Of a DNA stretch of 64,000 nucleotides, positions 17,367 through 26,728 are shown one piece after another. The stretch is from Negadavirga shengliensis (lineage in GTDB: Bacteria; Bacteroidota; Bacteroidia; Cytophagales; Cyclobacteriaceae). The position numbers were made by a program, and so were the translations under genes. The first letter of the stretch is position 1, and each line of letters begins with the position of its first letter. The stretch spans positions 372,001 through 436,000 of the forward strand of contig NZ_JBHSJJ010000002.1 in the NCBI RefSeq assembly GCF_042652345.1, written 5' to 3'. The notes beneath the pieces are model-generated. The model was not told where the DNA came from. It ran no database searches and saw only the letters and a list, made by a program, of their open reading frames with translations.

Positions 17367-18311
17367 ATGAAAGATTCAACTTATTTCTTCACGGTTTTGG
17401 GAATATCCCTATTTATCTGTTTGTTTATGACAGCGCTAAATTATGCCATTAACATATATGGGCTTTTTAAACCCGAAGTGCCGGTAGAAATGTCTGTCTT
17501 CGCGGACGAACGCCAATCCAAATACCTTCTTGCCCACCGCTATATCCCTTCACATTTCGATGGGGTGATTTTGGGACCGTCCCTTTCTGCCAACCTCGAC
17601 CCAGAACCCTTTTCATTTGGGCGTTTTTACAACGCCAGTATCATGGGGGGCAGGGTGACCCCTCTAAAAACATTGATGGAAAAGAGCCTTGAAAACAATG
17701 GGTACTTTGAAAAGGCACTTGTGTGTATCCATCCCTATCTTACCAATCATGCTGAAAATGACCCCAAGATGCATGAAAAGAATTATTGGGGTGCCCTGGG
17801 CTCACTGAACCTGTATCGAACTTACCTGATTGCGGCCGTGAGACAACTGGAACTGCTACCCTCTAAATACCCGAAAAACCAATATTCCCCAAACGGATAC
17901 AATGATTTTGAAATATTCCATAAGGCAGATGACGTGGCTGCAAAAATCAAGGAGGAAACCGAGAAATTGACGGAGGAAGACTTTGCCATTAACCCCGTTG
18001 CAAGGCAAGAACTCATCGAACTCACACAAATGCTCAATGAGGCCGGAACCCAAATCCTGTTTTATTATCATCCGATGCCGTTTGAAATGTATCAACAACA
18101 TCAGGAAAAATATGATGACTATTGGCAATCCATATTGGAGATACTTGAACCTGTAAAAGGCCAGGCCAAGTTTTACAACTTCAACCAGCCCGGGCATTTT
18201 GATTTTCTTAAAAACTACGACAACTACATAGACCACGGCCATTTCAGCCAGGAAGGCCAGGCTTTATTTATCCAAATGCTTCAATCTGTCTTAAGCAGAG
18301 AAACTACTTAA
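17367..18311 (+). CDS. SGNH-like periplasmic acyltransferase partner of the MBOAT protein
   Basis: A 314-residue protein with one N-terminal membrane helix (residues 6-29, YFFTVLGISLFICLFMTALNY) and a periplasmic domain. It has the two ends of an SGNH/GDSL-type active site: ILGPSLS with Ser72 and a late DHGHFS with Asp289 and His292 (DxxH). The overall plan matches accessory proteins encoded next to MBOAT transporters (AlgJ/AlgX, DltD and PatB-like), which receive the acyl group and place it on the acceptor. The exact subfamily is not recognised. It is 13 bases behind the MBOAT gene and almost surely co-transcribed. Confidence 0.75.
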   Translation: MKDSTYFFTVLGISLFICLFMTALNYAINIYGLFKPEVPVEMSVFADERQSKYLLAHRYIPSHFDGVILGPSLSANLDPEPFSFGRFYNASIMGGRVTPLKTLMEKSLENNGYFEKALVCIHPYLTNHAENDPKMHEKNYWGALGSLNLYRTYLIAAVRQLELLPSKYPKNQYSPNGYNDFEIFHKADDVAAKIKEETEKLTEEDFAINPVARQELIELTQMLNEAGTQILFYYHPMPFEMYQQHQEKYDDYWQSILEILEPVKGQAKFYNFNQPGHFDFLKNYDNYIDHGHFSQEGQALFIQMLQSVLSRETT

Positions 18312-18487
18312 AATCTATCATAGTCGATGCCCTGATTATCCATAGGCGGGCACCTTTCTCCAAATCGTCCATGAGTGAATCATTTCCCCATCCTCTCTTT
18401 TATTATCAAAAAATTAAATATCTTTAATTTTTTGCAAAGCTTCAGCATTCGCCCAGCGTAGGAGGAGGCTAGGACACAAAACCCATT

Positions 18488-19966
18488 ATGGATCTAACCA
18501 TTGAAAACATACTGCTCATTGGCTCGGTATTGCTGTTAATCAGTGTACTGGCAGGACAGACTTCCTATAAATTCGGTGTGCCCACTTTGGTTCTCTTTTT
18601 ATTCATCGGCATGCTGGCAGGCTCCGAAGGATTAGGGGGCATCCACTTTGACAATCCCAAAACCGCCCAATTTATCGGCGTTCTTTCTTTGAATTTCATC
18701 CTTTTTTCCGGTGGACTGGACACAGATTGGAAAACCGTTAAACCTGTTCTGTGGCAAGGTGTCAGCCTGTCAACAATCGGAGTTCTCATCACAGCCCTAA
18801 GTCTGGGCGTGTTTGTTTATCTAGTGACCGATTTTTCACTCTATGAAGGGCTGTTGTTGGGCGCAATAGTCTCTTCTACAGACGCAGCAGCCGTATTCTC
18901 CATCCTGAGAGCCAAAAACATGGCTTTGAAAAGCCGGCTCCGGCCCACCCTGGAATTGGAAAGCGGAAGTAATGATCCCATGGCTTATGTATTGACCATC
19001 GCTTTTTTGGGTCTGGTTGTTGATCCTGATAAAGGGGTGCTGGAAACCGTTCCGCTTTTTTTCAGACAAATGGTTCTTGGGGCTGCTCTGGGTTTTTTGT
19101 TTGGATGGATTACCCGGTATTTTATCAACAAAATCAATCTTGGATTTGAAGGACTCTATCCTGTATTGGTCATTGCCATGATGTTCATTACTTTCTCGTG
19201 TGCCGACTTGCTCAAGGGTAATGGTTTCCTTGCGGTTTACTTGTGTGCCGTTTATCTGGGAAACCAGGACCTCATCCATAAAAAAACCATATTGAAGATG
19301 TTTGATGGCCTTGCCTGGCTGATGCAGATTGTCCTGTTTTTGACTTTGGGCCTGTTGGTCTTTCCCAGCAAGATCCTGCCTTTCGTTGGGTTGGGCCTAA
19401 TGGTCTCCGGATTTTTGATTTTGGCCGCACGTCCTATTGCGGTTTTTATCAGTTTGCTGCCGTTCAAAATGAAAACCAGGAGAAGGTGGTATATTTCCTG
19501 GGTGGGCTTAAGAGGGGCTGTTCCCATCGTTTTTGCCACTTATCCTCTTCTGGCAGGTATCGATAAGGCAGATATCATTTTTAATATCGTATTCTTTGTG
19601 TCCCTCACCTCAGTACTGACCCAAGGAACCACGCTCTCCCTTGTGGCCAAATGGTTCCATGTGGCGTTGCCGGCCAAAGCCAAACCGAGGTTGCCTATTG
19701 ACAGGATGTTTGAGGATTCACCAAAGACCCGGAGTGAGGAATTGACCATCGAGGCAGACAATCCCCATATAGGAAAAAAAGTGGTGGATTTGAATTTCCC
19801 AAATGCAGCCATCATCGCCATGATCAAAAGGGACGGGAAATACCTTACAGCCAATGGCACCACCGAGATCAAGGTCGGCGATAAACTGCTTGTATTGGCC
19901 GAAGACAACGCAAGCATGAACAGGGTTTTTAGTATCTTGAATATACCCCCACCAGCCGAAGAGTAA
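18488..19966 (+). CDS. CPA1-type potassium(sodium)/proton antiporter with TrkA-C domain
   Basis: A 492-residue inner-membrane antiporter of the NhaP2/CvrA type. About 12 hydrophobic segments fill residues 5-395; the ion-site region appears as SSTDAAAVFSIL followed by LELESGSNDPMAYVLT, with the conserved Asn-Asp pair. A regulatory TrkA-C (RCK-C) domain covers about 415-485 (IEADNPHIGKKVVDLNF, ITANGTTEIKVGDKLLVL-type end). Role: exchange of K+ or Na+ for H+, for pH and volume control. It has its own 176-base upstream gap containing an AT-rich stretch that may hold the promoter. Confidence 0.93.
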   Translation: MDLTIENILLIGSVLLLISVLAGQTSYKFGVPTLVLFLFIGMLAGSEGLGGIHFDNPKTAQFIGVLSLNFILFSGGLDTDWKTVKPVLWQGVSLSTIGVLITALSLGVFVYLVTDFSLYEGLLLGAIVSSTDAAAVFSILRAKNMALKSRLRPTLELESGSNDPMAYVLTIAFLGLVVDPDKGVLETVPLFFRQMVLGAALGFLFGWITRYFINKINLGFEGLYPVLVIAMMFITFSCADLLKGNGFLAVYLCAVYLGNQDLIHKKTILKMFDGLAWLMQIVLFLTLGLLVFPSKILPFVGLGLMVSGFLILAARPIAVFISLLPFKMKTRRRWYISWVGLRGAVPIVFATYPLLAGIDKADIIFNIVFFVSLTSVLTQGTTLSLVAKWFHVALPAKAKPRLPIDRMFEDSPKTRSEELTIEADNPHIGKKVVDLNFPNAAIIAMIKRDGKYLTANGTTEIKVGDKLLVLAEDNASMNRVFSILNIPPPAEE

Positions 19967-20119
19967 ACCCCGTGAATATCCCGACAAAAGCCAAACGCGG
20001 AGCACGCTTGATGAAAGTTTACCAATAGCCGGCGCCCCTCTGCCACAATCACAAATTTATTTTGGCACAGCTTTTATAGTATATATAGATATAATTGGGA
20101 CATAAAACCATATAAGAAA

Positions 20120-20320
20120 ATGAAAACCAGCATATTTGCCATGTTGTTTGCCCTGATAGCCATGATGGCTTCCTGCGGCAACAAAACTACTGATGATGTC
20201 TCTACCGAGCCGGATGAGCCGATAGAGCATGAAAATTACCAAGAGGAGGTACCTGAGGCAGATGAGTTCTATGAGGAAGACACTGCCGGAGGTTTTGAAT
20301 CACCTGAACCCATTCAGTAG
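20120..20320 (+). CDS. small acidic lipoprotein
   Basis: A 66-residue protein: a signal peptide ending in the lipobox MASC (Cys19), then a 47-residue tail extremely rich in Glu and Asp (EPDEPIEHENYQEEVPEADE) with little predicted fold. It would be a membrane-anchored, disordered, negatively charged peptide. No family recognised. It has its own strong terminator just downstream, so it is a separate transcription unit. Confidence 0.8.
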   Translation: MKTSIFAMLFALIAMMASCGNKTTDDVSTEPDEPIEHENYQEEVPEADEFYEEDTAGGFESPEPIQ

Positions 20321-20346
20321 TTCTTAAATTGAATCACAAACCATCC

Positions 20347-20379
20347 AACAGCCTGCGGTTCGGCAGGCTGTTTTTTTTT
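20347..20379 (+). terminator. strong intrinsic terminator
   Basis: Perfect 8-bp GC-rich stem (cagcctgc at 20349-20356, gcaggctg at 20363-20370), six-base loop, extended by AA/TT, followed by nine T. It ends the lipoprotein transcript and abuts the stop codon of the convergent CaCA gene. Confidence 0.92.
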
Positions 20380-21337
20380 AATAAAGGAGCAGCCCTCCAA
20401 GATAAACTACATAAATCACCAAGAAAAACAGCCCCTCCCACCTTTCCAGGCGCCTTCCCTTTCCTGTAAAGACAAATATAAACAAGAGAATTCCCGCCAC
20501 AATATTCAGCAAAATGTCCATAAAATTCCCAGCCCCTACCGTCACAGGACCTATTACAGCTGACAGCCCAAGGATAAAAAAAACGTTAAAAATATTGGAG
20601 CCCACCACGTTGCCTATGGCAATATCCACCTTCTTCTTTCTCACGGCTGCCACCGAAGTAGCCAGTTCGGGCAAAGAAGTTCCAATAGACACTATGGTCA
20701 AGCCGATCACGCGTTCCGACCAACCGAACTCCCTCGCCAGAAAAACGGCATTGTCCACAATCAGTTTCCCGCCTATTACCAAAGCCGTCAGGCCCAGGAT
20801 TATCCAAACCAAAGCCTTACCGGTGCTGTAGCTTTTGGTTTCGACACTTTCAGGGTCTTGCCCCGGGTTTCTGGAAATTGTGATATTGTAGACCAGAAAT
20901 ACCGTAAAAAACAACAGTAAAATCAAGCCATCCCCCCTTGAGACCACATCATTGTCCATACTGTTCAACAGCCGGTCCCCAGCCAACACCCAAACCGAAA
21001 CGGCTGCCAGTAAACTTAAAGGAATTTCTATCCATGTCGTATTGGTCTTCACGGCAAGTGGATAGATCAGGGCCGAGATGCCCAAAATCCCCAATACATT
21101 GAAAATATTGCTTCCCAGCACATTGCCCAGGACCATCTCAGAAGAACCTTTGAAGGCTGCCATTATATTCACGACCAATTCGGGAGCAGAGGTTCCAAAA
21201 GCCACCACAGTCAGTCCTATGATGATATTAGGAATGCCAAAATTGGCCGCCAAACCCGATGCGGCATCTACAAGCTTATCCGCTCCAAATATCAACAGGA
21301 CCAGCCCGGTGATCAACAAAAGCAAAATTATGATCAT
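20378..21337 (-). CDS. CaCA-family sodium/calcium exchanger (YrbG-like)
   Basis: A 319-residue inner-membrane exchanger with about ten helices in two inverted halves. The two alpha-repeats are plain: VVAFGTSAPELVVNIMAA with LGNVLGSNIFNV in the first half, and IVSIGTSLPELATSVAA with IGNVVGSNIFNV in the second. The GTSxPE Glu residues are the ion ligands. Start taken at 21337 (MIIILLLLITGL), directly at the first helix; the longer frame to 21385 adds a charged non-homologous leader. Expected role: Na+-driven Ca2+ export. Convergent with the lipoprotein gene and divergent from the glycan operon. Confidence 0.94.
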   Translation of the reverse strand: MIIILLLLITGLVLLIFGADKLVDAASGLAANFGIPNIIIGLTVVAFGTSAPELVVNIMAAFKGSSEMVLGNVLGSNIFNVLGILGISALIYPLAVKTNTTWIEIPLSLLAAVSVWVLAGDRLLNSMDNDVVSRGDGLILLLFFTVFLVYNITISRNPGQDPESVETKSYSTGKALVWIILGLTALVIGGKLIVDNAVFLAREFGWSERVIGLTIVSIGTSLPELATSVAAVRKKKVDIAIGNVVGSNIFNVFFILGLSAVIGPVTVGAGNFMDILLNIVAGILLFIFVFTGKGRRLERWEGLFFLVIYVVYLGGLLLY

Positions 21338-21980
21338 ATCAACAAGATTATCCTCGAATTTAGGCTTCCTCTCTGGAATCCACACCGAATTTGAAATATT
21401 TATTTTGCAAAATCAGTCCTGCTTACTGTCCCTCTGGGCAAGACCGGTACAGATCATTTAATCTGAAGTGACATATTGATAACACATGGACGGTTTTCAT
21501 TTTTAACCTCCACAGAAGGAACTTTCTGCTGTAATGGAATACAATTGTGATTTTTTTGAACTAAATATTTTCCTGCTTTTCTGCCGGAAGTTTTTTTCCA
21601 AAATGAAAAAATCATATAACTTCTTATTTAAATAACAACAAAAACGATATAAGATACAATTAACTCCATAAAAACCATTGATTGAATATTTATTTGGCAA
21701 AGCTGTCTTCTATATCTTTTATACAAAATCTTCTTTTTTTCTCTTGTCCAGACAACACTGGCAGGTTTTATGCTTGCTATATCTAAAAAATAATAATAGT
21801 TTTAACCTTTTCGTTAAAATATATGATAAAACATAATCAATTATAAATCAAATAGTTTTGTAAAAAGAAAAATAATCATTGGAATATATCGACAAGAAAA
21901 AGAGGAAAAATTTCATAACAAGTGTATCACTTTCAGCCTTTTCTGCGTCAGGGCAAAAACCAACTTTATTTAACACCATA
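21338..21980. other. AT-rich divergent promoter region
   Basis: About 640 very AT-rich bases between the divergent CaCA and glycosyltransferase genes. No credible gene is seen. It holds a candidate promoter box at 21853-21860. The low GC relative to flanking genes is common at the head of surface-glycan loci and may reflect past exchange. Confidence 0.5.
21853..21860 (+). promoter_or_regulatory. candidate -7 box of the glycan operon
   Basis: TAGTTTTG fits TAnnTTTG; no clear -33 TTG is seen at the usual distance. It would leave a leader of about 120 bases before the first glycosyltransferase at 21981. Confidence 0.35.
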
Positions 21981-22970
21981 ATGATCATGAAGAAGAGCCT
22001 TTCTGTTATTATTCCGAATTTTAATGGCAAAACATTATTGGAAGAATACTTACCCCATACCCTCACCGCATTGGAAAATGCCGGGGTAATATCAGAGATT
22101 ATTGTGGTGGACGATGCTTCTACCGATGAATCGGTATCTTTTTTGGGGAAACATTATCCCACTGTCCGCGTGATCCAAAACCCCGTGAACAAAGGTTTTT
22201 CTTACTCTTGCAACAGGGGAATTTATGCGGCGCGGCACGAACTCCTTTTCTTTCTGAATACTGACGTGAAGCTGACTCCCGATTACTTTGACAAACAGTG
22301 GAAATATTTTGAAAAAGAGGATACTTTTGGGGTAATGGGCAAAATCCTTGAAATGGACAGTAAAAAAATTGAGGTAGCGGCCCGCGCCCTCAACCATATC
22401 GGCTTCAAAATAAAAACCAATAAACTCTTTTATCAGGAAGAGAAAGACGGATACATACCTACCGCTTTTTTATCGGGTGCCAACGCCCTGATTGATGCAA
22501 AAAAAATCAGAACCCTGGGAGGATTTGATGAGATTTTCTCCCCCTATTACAGCGAAGACCTCGATTTGGGATTAAGAGCCTGGAGAGTGGGTTGGAAATG
22601 TTATTATGACCATGCCAGTAGCTGTTACCACCGGGGATCCTATACCACCAAGACCCAATGCAAGAAAAACTGGGTGAAGCAGATATACTTCAGAAACAGG
22701 TTTATGGTCCATGCCATCCACTTGGAAAGTCATTATCTCCCCTTTTGGTTTGTACAGGTATTATTTTTTGAAGTAATTCCCAAATTATTATTGGGACAGC
22801 ATTGGTACCTTAAGAGTTACATCTCCTTCCTTAGGCAGATCAAGGCCATCAATAACTCCAAACAACGTTTGACCTTTCTGATGAAGAGAAGGAACAGCAA
22901 TGTGTCTGTGTTTGATATTCAGAAAAAGGTGGTAGGTGAATTGGCCAAGAAAAACATCATCTGGCTATAA
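21981..22970 (+). CDS. glycosyltransferase family 2
   Basis: A 329-residue GT-A type enzyme. The start at 21981 (or the ATG two codons on) is chosen because the fold begins at once with KKSLSVIIPNFNGKTLLEEY; the longer frame adds an unrelated leader. Visible are the nucleotide-sugar Asp in VVDDASTDES, the DxD-type FLNTDV and the acceptor-side motif YSEDLDLGLRAWRVGW (ED motif of rhamnosyl-type GT2). The C-terminal part is basic and may lie on the membrane. It probably adds a sugar to a lipid-linked surface glycan. First gene of the 22-29 kb operon, 28 bases before the ABC exporter. Confidence 0.92.
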   Translation: MIMKKSLSVIIPNFNGKTLLEEYLPHTLTALENAGVISEIIVVDDASTDESVSFLGKHYPTVRVIQNPVNKGFSYSCNRGIYAARHELLFFLNTDVKLTPDYFDKQWKYFEKEDTFGVMGKILEMDSKKIEVAARALNHIGFKIKTNKLFYQEEKDGYIPTAFLSGANALIDAKKIRTLGGFDEIFSPYYSEDLDLGLRAWRVGWKCYYDHASSCYHRGSYTTKTQCKKNWVKQIYFRNRFMVHAIHLESHYLPFWFVQVLFFEVIPKLLLGQHWYLKSYISFLRQIKAINNSKQRLTFLMKRRNSNVSVFDIQKKVVGELAKKNIIWL

Positions 22971-22998
22971 TCATAACATATAATTAAAAGCATATTTC

Positions 22999-24831
22999 AT
23001 GCATACTTATTTCAGATTGCTCTCTTTTGCCAAACCTCTTGGAAAATATGCCGTACCATATATCCTTCTGACCCTGTTGGCAGTGATATTTACTACATTG
23101 AACCTGGCGTTGCTTGCCCCTTTACTGTCCACCCTTTTCAGTGAAGGCAAAGATGGTTCGGAAATCTTGGTGCAACCGGATTCTCCCTTAGACATACTGG
23201 GGCATTTCAACTACTACGCCGAATGGATACACCGGCAATATGGTGCCATGGAAGCATTGAAAATGGTGTGTGTTGTAATTGTCATCTCGGTGCTACTGGG
23301 CAATCTGTTCCGTTATCTTTCCCAGCGGGTGATGGAAAATCTTCGTATCCACACGCTGCTTAACCTAAGAAAATCGGTGTTTGATAATGTCATGGATCTC
23401 CAAGTGGCTTATTTCAACAGCCAGAGAAAAGGCAATATAATATCCCGAATCGCTTCAGATGTGCAAGTGGTCCAATATTCTGTAACCAGCACCCTGCAAG
23501 TGCTTTTCAAAGAGCCTCTGCAGTTGATTGCATATGTTTTCATTCTGTTCGTCATTTCATACAAACTTACCCTCTTCGCACTGTTGGTTATCCCAGTGTC
23601 TGCCTTTGTTATATCCAAAATCGTGAAAAGATTAAAAGAACAAGCCAATGAAGCTCAACACAGGTATTCCTTGATGATCAGCTATCTGGACGAAGCACTG
23701 TCCGGAATAAAAATTATCAAAAGCTTCAACGCCACCCAAAGAATCAAAGACAAATTTCACGAAGAAAATGTAAAGTACTCCGAATTGGGGAAAAAAATGG
23801 CCAGAAGACAGCAACTTGGGTCACCGGTATCGGAGTTTTTGGGCGTTTTGATGGTGGCTATCATCGTTCTTTACGGCGGCAGTCTGGTCATCACCAATCA
23901 GTCAGAACTCAGTGCGGCGGCTTTTATCACTTATATTGCCATTTTCTCCCAAGTCATGCGCCCTGCCAAAGCCCTAAGTGCCTCTTTCAGCAACATTCAC
24001 GTTGGCATTGCCGCAGGCGAAAGAGTACTTGAACTGATTGATGAAAAGCCGGCTGTTAAAGATATGGAAAACGCCGTTGTTTTGAACGGCTTGAAAGAAG
24101 GTGTTCAGTTTGAAAATGTAAGTTTTGCCTATCAGGATAGGTCCGTATTGAGGCAGATTGACCTATTTATTCCCAAGGGTCAGACGGTAGCACTCGTGGG
24201 ACCATCGGGAGGGGGAAAAAGCACATTGATGGATCTTATCCCCAGGTTCATGGATGTGGGTGAAGGAGCAGTGCTGATCGATGGTGTAGACCTACGCTGT
24301 GTGGATTCCGATTCATTGAGAAATCTGATCGGCATGGTCAATCAAGAATCCGTTTTATTTAATGACTCAATAGAAAATAACATCGCTTTTGGTTGCCCCA
24401 GTGCAAATGAAGACGCGATCACGGCTGCGGCCAAGATCGCCAATGCCCACGATTTCATTATGGAAACTGCAAAAGGATACAAAACCAACGTCGGAGACCG
24501 TGGGGTAAAACTGTCCGGGGGACAAAAACAAAGAATATGTATCGCCCGGGCTATCCTAAAAAACCCACCCATTCTTTTGCTGGACGAAGCCACCTCTGCA
24601 TTGGATACTGCCTCGGAAAAACTTGTACAAGATGCACTGAACAAGCTAATGAAAAACAGGACGACGCTGGTGATCGCACACAGGCTCAGCACCATCCAGA
24701 AAGCTGACAACATCGTCGTTCTGGACAAAGGCGAAATCGTGGAATCAGGAACCCACCAAGAACTGTTATTAAAAGAAGGATTATATAGTAAGTTGATTGA
24801 AATGCAACAATTTACAGAAGTTGGGCCATGA
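22999..24831 (+). CDS. ABC exporter, permease-ATPase fusion (MsbA-like)
   Basis: A 610-residue half-transporter. Residues 1-330 hold six membrane helices (type I ABC exporter fold); residues 355-600 hold the ATPase with Walker A GPSGGGKST near 400, signature LSGGQKQR near 503, Walker B ILLLDEATSALD near 527 and the switch IAHRLST. It functions as a homodimer that flips lipid-linked substrates. No Wzx/Wzy flippase or polymerase is seen in the operon, so this exporter is the likely route for the glycolipid made by the neighbours (inference). Its stop overlaps the next ATG (24828-24831). Confidence 0.94.
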   Translation: MHTYFRLLSFAKPLGKYAVPYILLTLLAVIFTTLNLALLAPLLSTLFSEGKDGSEILVQPDSPLDILGHFNYYAEWIHRQYGAMEALKMVCVVIVISVLLGNLFRYLSQRVMENLRIHTLLNLRKSVFDNVMDLQVAYFNSQRKGNIISRIASDVQVVQYSVTSTLQVLFKEPLQLIAYVFILFVISYKLTLFALLVIPVSAFVISKIVKRLKEQANEAQHRYSLMISYLDEALSGIKIIKSFNATQRIKDKFHEENVKYSELGKKMARRQQLGSPVSEFLGVLMVAIIVLYGGSLVITNQSELSAAAFITYIAIFSQVMRPAKALSASFSNIHVGIAAGERVLELIDEKPAVKDMENAVVLNGLKEGVQFENVSFAYQDRSVLRQIDLFIPKGQTVALVGPSGGGKSTLMDLIPRFMDVGEGAVLIDGVDLRCVDSDSLRNLIGMVNQESVLFNDSIENNIAFGCPSANEDAITAAAKIANAHDFIMETAKGYKTNVGDRGVKLSGGQKQRICIARAILKNPPILLLDEATSALDTASEKLVQDALNKLMKNRTTLVIAHRLSTIQKADNIVVLDKGEIVESGTHQELLLKEGLYSKLIEMQQFTEVGP

Positions 24832-25670
24832 CTACCGAATTAAAACCTTCCACAACTCTTGATGGAAATCCAAATTATCCTTTCGAATTTTCCATTTGCA
24901 CGTTGGTAACAGACCATGAAGAATATGCCGGGATGAAATCCTCGTTTTATGAAGCTGGGTTTACGGAAGGCGATTGCGAATTTCTGATCATTGATAACTC
25001 AAAGGCCAACACCATGGAGGCCTTTTCCGGCCTAAACTTGTTTTTAAGAAAAGCAACAGGAAAATATATCATCATTTGCCACCAGGATATCCTTCTGCAT
25101 GATGACAACAGGATGGTCTTGGAAGAAAGGATTCGGGAATTGGATATCAAAGATCCCCATTGGGCGGTCATTGGCAACGCCGGAGGGGTCAACCTGAAAC
25201 ATCGGCTTCAGCATATTACCAAGGGTACTACTGGCCAAACCATTGAGGAGAAACACTTGCCTATCAAAGTGATAACTGTGGATGAGAATTTTATTTTGGT
25301 GAAAAATGAAGCCAACCTGGCATTATCGGCTGACTTAAAAGGCTTCCACATGTACGGTACTGACTTATGTCTGATTGCAGATGTCTTAGGCTACCACAGT
25401 TATGTGGTGGCGTTTAATCTCACCCATAAGAGTGACGGCAATGCAGACGAAACCTTCTATCAACTTAAACGCAACCTCATACGAAAGTATAGGTATGCAT
25501 TCCGTTCCAGATTCGTGTCTACAACCGTCACCCGTTTTTACCTTAGCCCAAAAGGCTGGAAATCATGGATTTGTAACTCTGTGCCGGTATTGTTTTTGGT
25601 AAGGCAGTATTACAAATTTTTCACCGTGAAAAAAAGCTATTCCATCAAGTACAAAGATATGCAACCATGA
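24828..25670 (+). CDS. putative glycosyltransferase (GT2-like)
   Basis: A 280-residue protein whose layout fits the GT-A fold: FSICTLVTDHEEY at the start instead of the common SVIIP, FLIIDNSKANT, then KYIIICHQDILLHDD where the DxD-like acidic cluster lies, and a late MYGTDLCLIADVLGY resembling the GT2 acceptor loop. The C-terminal basic stretch RKYRYAFRSRFVS may touch the membrane. No precise family; similar to the uncharacterised glycosyltransferase-like PF13712 type. ATGA overlaps on both sides (24828 and 25667) tie it tightly to its neighbours. Confidence 0.75.
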   Translation: MTTELKPSTTLDGNPNYPFEFSICTLVTDHEEYAGMKSSFYEAGFTEGDCEFLIIDNSKANTMEAFSGLNLFLRKATGKYIIICHQDILLHDDNRMVLEERIRELDIKDPHWAVIGNAGGVNLKHRLQHITKGTTGQTIEEKHLPIKVITVDENFILVKNEANLALSADLKGFHMYGTDLCLIADVLGYHSYVVAFNLTHKSDGNADETFYQLKRNLIRKYRYAFRSRFVSTTVTRFYLSPKGWKSWICNSVPVLFLVRQYYKFFTVKKSYSIKYKDMQP

Positions 25671-26728
25671 TCCCCGTAGCCGCCGACACCCACGTGTATA
25701 TTATTTGTCCCGCTCAATTTGCCACCGGCGGGCCGGAAGCCCTTCACCAGCTTGGACATCATCTTAGGAAAAAGGGTATCAAAGCATTTATGTATTACAT
25801 ATGGATGAATGACAGAAAAAAAAAGCGGAAAATCACAACACAAGACCCTGTGCATTCCCGATATCGAGGGTACTCCGTACCTTATACCGATTCCATAGAA
25901 AACCATTCCCGGCATTACCTAATCACTCCTGAAACCTACTTGGATCCGATTTTCGATAAAAACGTTGAAAAAGTAGGAAAAATAGTCTGGTGGCTAAGTG
26001 TAAGCAATTATTATAAAATCCTTTTGCCAAAAATAAAGAAATACCATAGGAACCCATTGTTTTGGATACGGAAATTGGTTAACCCAAAAAAGCTCGGTAC
26101 CCTGGAAGAACTCAAAACTGCGGGGGTACTTCACCTTGCCCATTCTTATTATAGTAAAGTCCATCTGGAGCAGCATGGTCTTACCATTGCAGGCAGGATA
26201 TCGGACTATATGAACAAGGTTTTTTTTGAAAAAGCAGATGACACGTTTCCAAAAAAAAATCAAGTTATCTATAATCCAGTCAAAAATGATTTCTTCTTAC
26301 AGAAAATCATCCAGGCAAGTCCCGGAATAAACTGGGTCCCCATTTCCGGTCTGAGTCCAGAACAGGTGGTCCAAATCATGAATGAAAGTAAAGTCTATGT
26401 GGATTTTGGCTATCACCCGGGAAAAGAGCGAATGCCCCGTGAAGCATGCATCATGCGGTGTTGCCTTATCATTGGAAAAGAAGGTTCTGCCAGTTTTCAA
26501 CAAGACATGCCTATACCGGACGCTTACCGCTTTGAAAAAAAGGAGGAATCCATTCCTGCCATTGCCGACCAAATAACCGCCTGTTTGGCAAATTATGAAT
26601 ACCATATACCTCACTTCAGCCACTACAGACAAGTATTACTTGAGGAAGAGGTGGCATTTGCCCAGGATGTAAATACTGTATTCGTACAAATGAAAGAACA
26701 AAGCATCCAAAAGCCGGTACTGTCATGA
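25667..26728 (+). CDS. putative glycosyltransferase (GT-B-like)
   Basis: A 353-residue protein without signal peptide. The amino end HVYIICPAQFATGGPEALHQ is typical of GT-B enzymes that bind the acceptor with a Gly-rich loop, and the late KVYVDFGYHPGKERMPREAC resembles the GT4 nucleotide-sugar (EXE-type) region with Glu residues around a GKER turn. The middle part is not recognised. The ATG overlaps the previous stop (25667-25670) and its own stop overlaps the next ATG (26725-26728), so it belongs to the same coupled chain. Acceptor and donor unknown. Confidence 0.7.
   Translation: MIPVAADTHVYIICPAQFATGGPEALHQLGHHLRKKGIKAFMYYIWMNDRKKKRKITTQDPVHSRYRGYSVPYTDSIENHSRHYLITPETYLDPIFDKNVEKVGKIVWWLSVSNYYKILLPKIKKYHRNPLFWIRKLVNPKKLGTLEELKTAGVLHLAHSYYSKVHLEQHGLTIAGRISDYMNKVFFEKADDTFPKKNQVIYNPVKNDFFLQKIIQASPGINWVPISGLSPEQVVQIMNESKVYVDFGYHPGKERMPREACIMRCCLIIGKEGSASFQQDMPIPDAYRFEKKEESIPAIADQITACLANYEYHIPHFSHYRQVLLEEEVAFAQDVNTVFVQMKEQSIQKPVLS

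Noticed and set aside
20058..20080. TTGGCAC-like sigma-54 site before the small lipoprotein
   Set aside because: The required GC element about 12 bases further on is absent.
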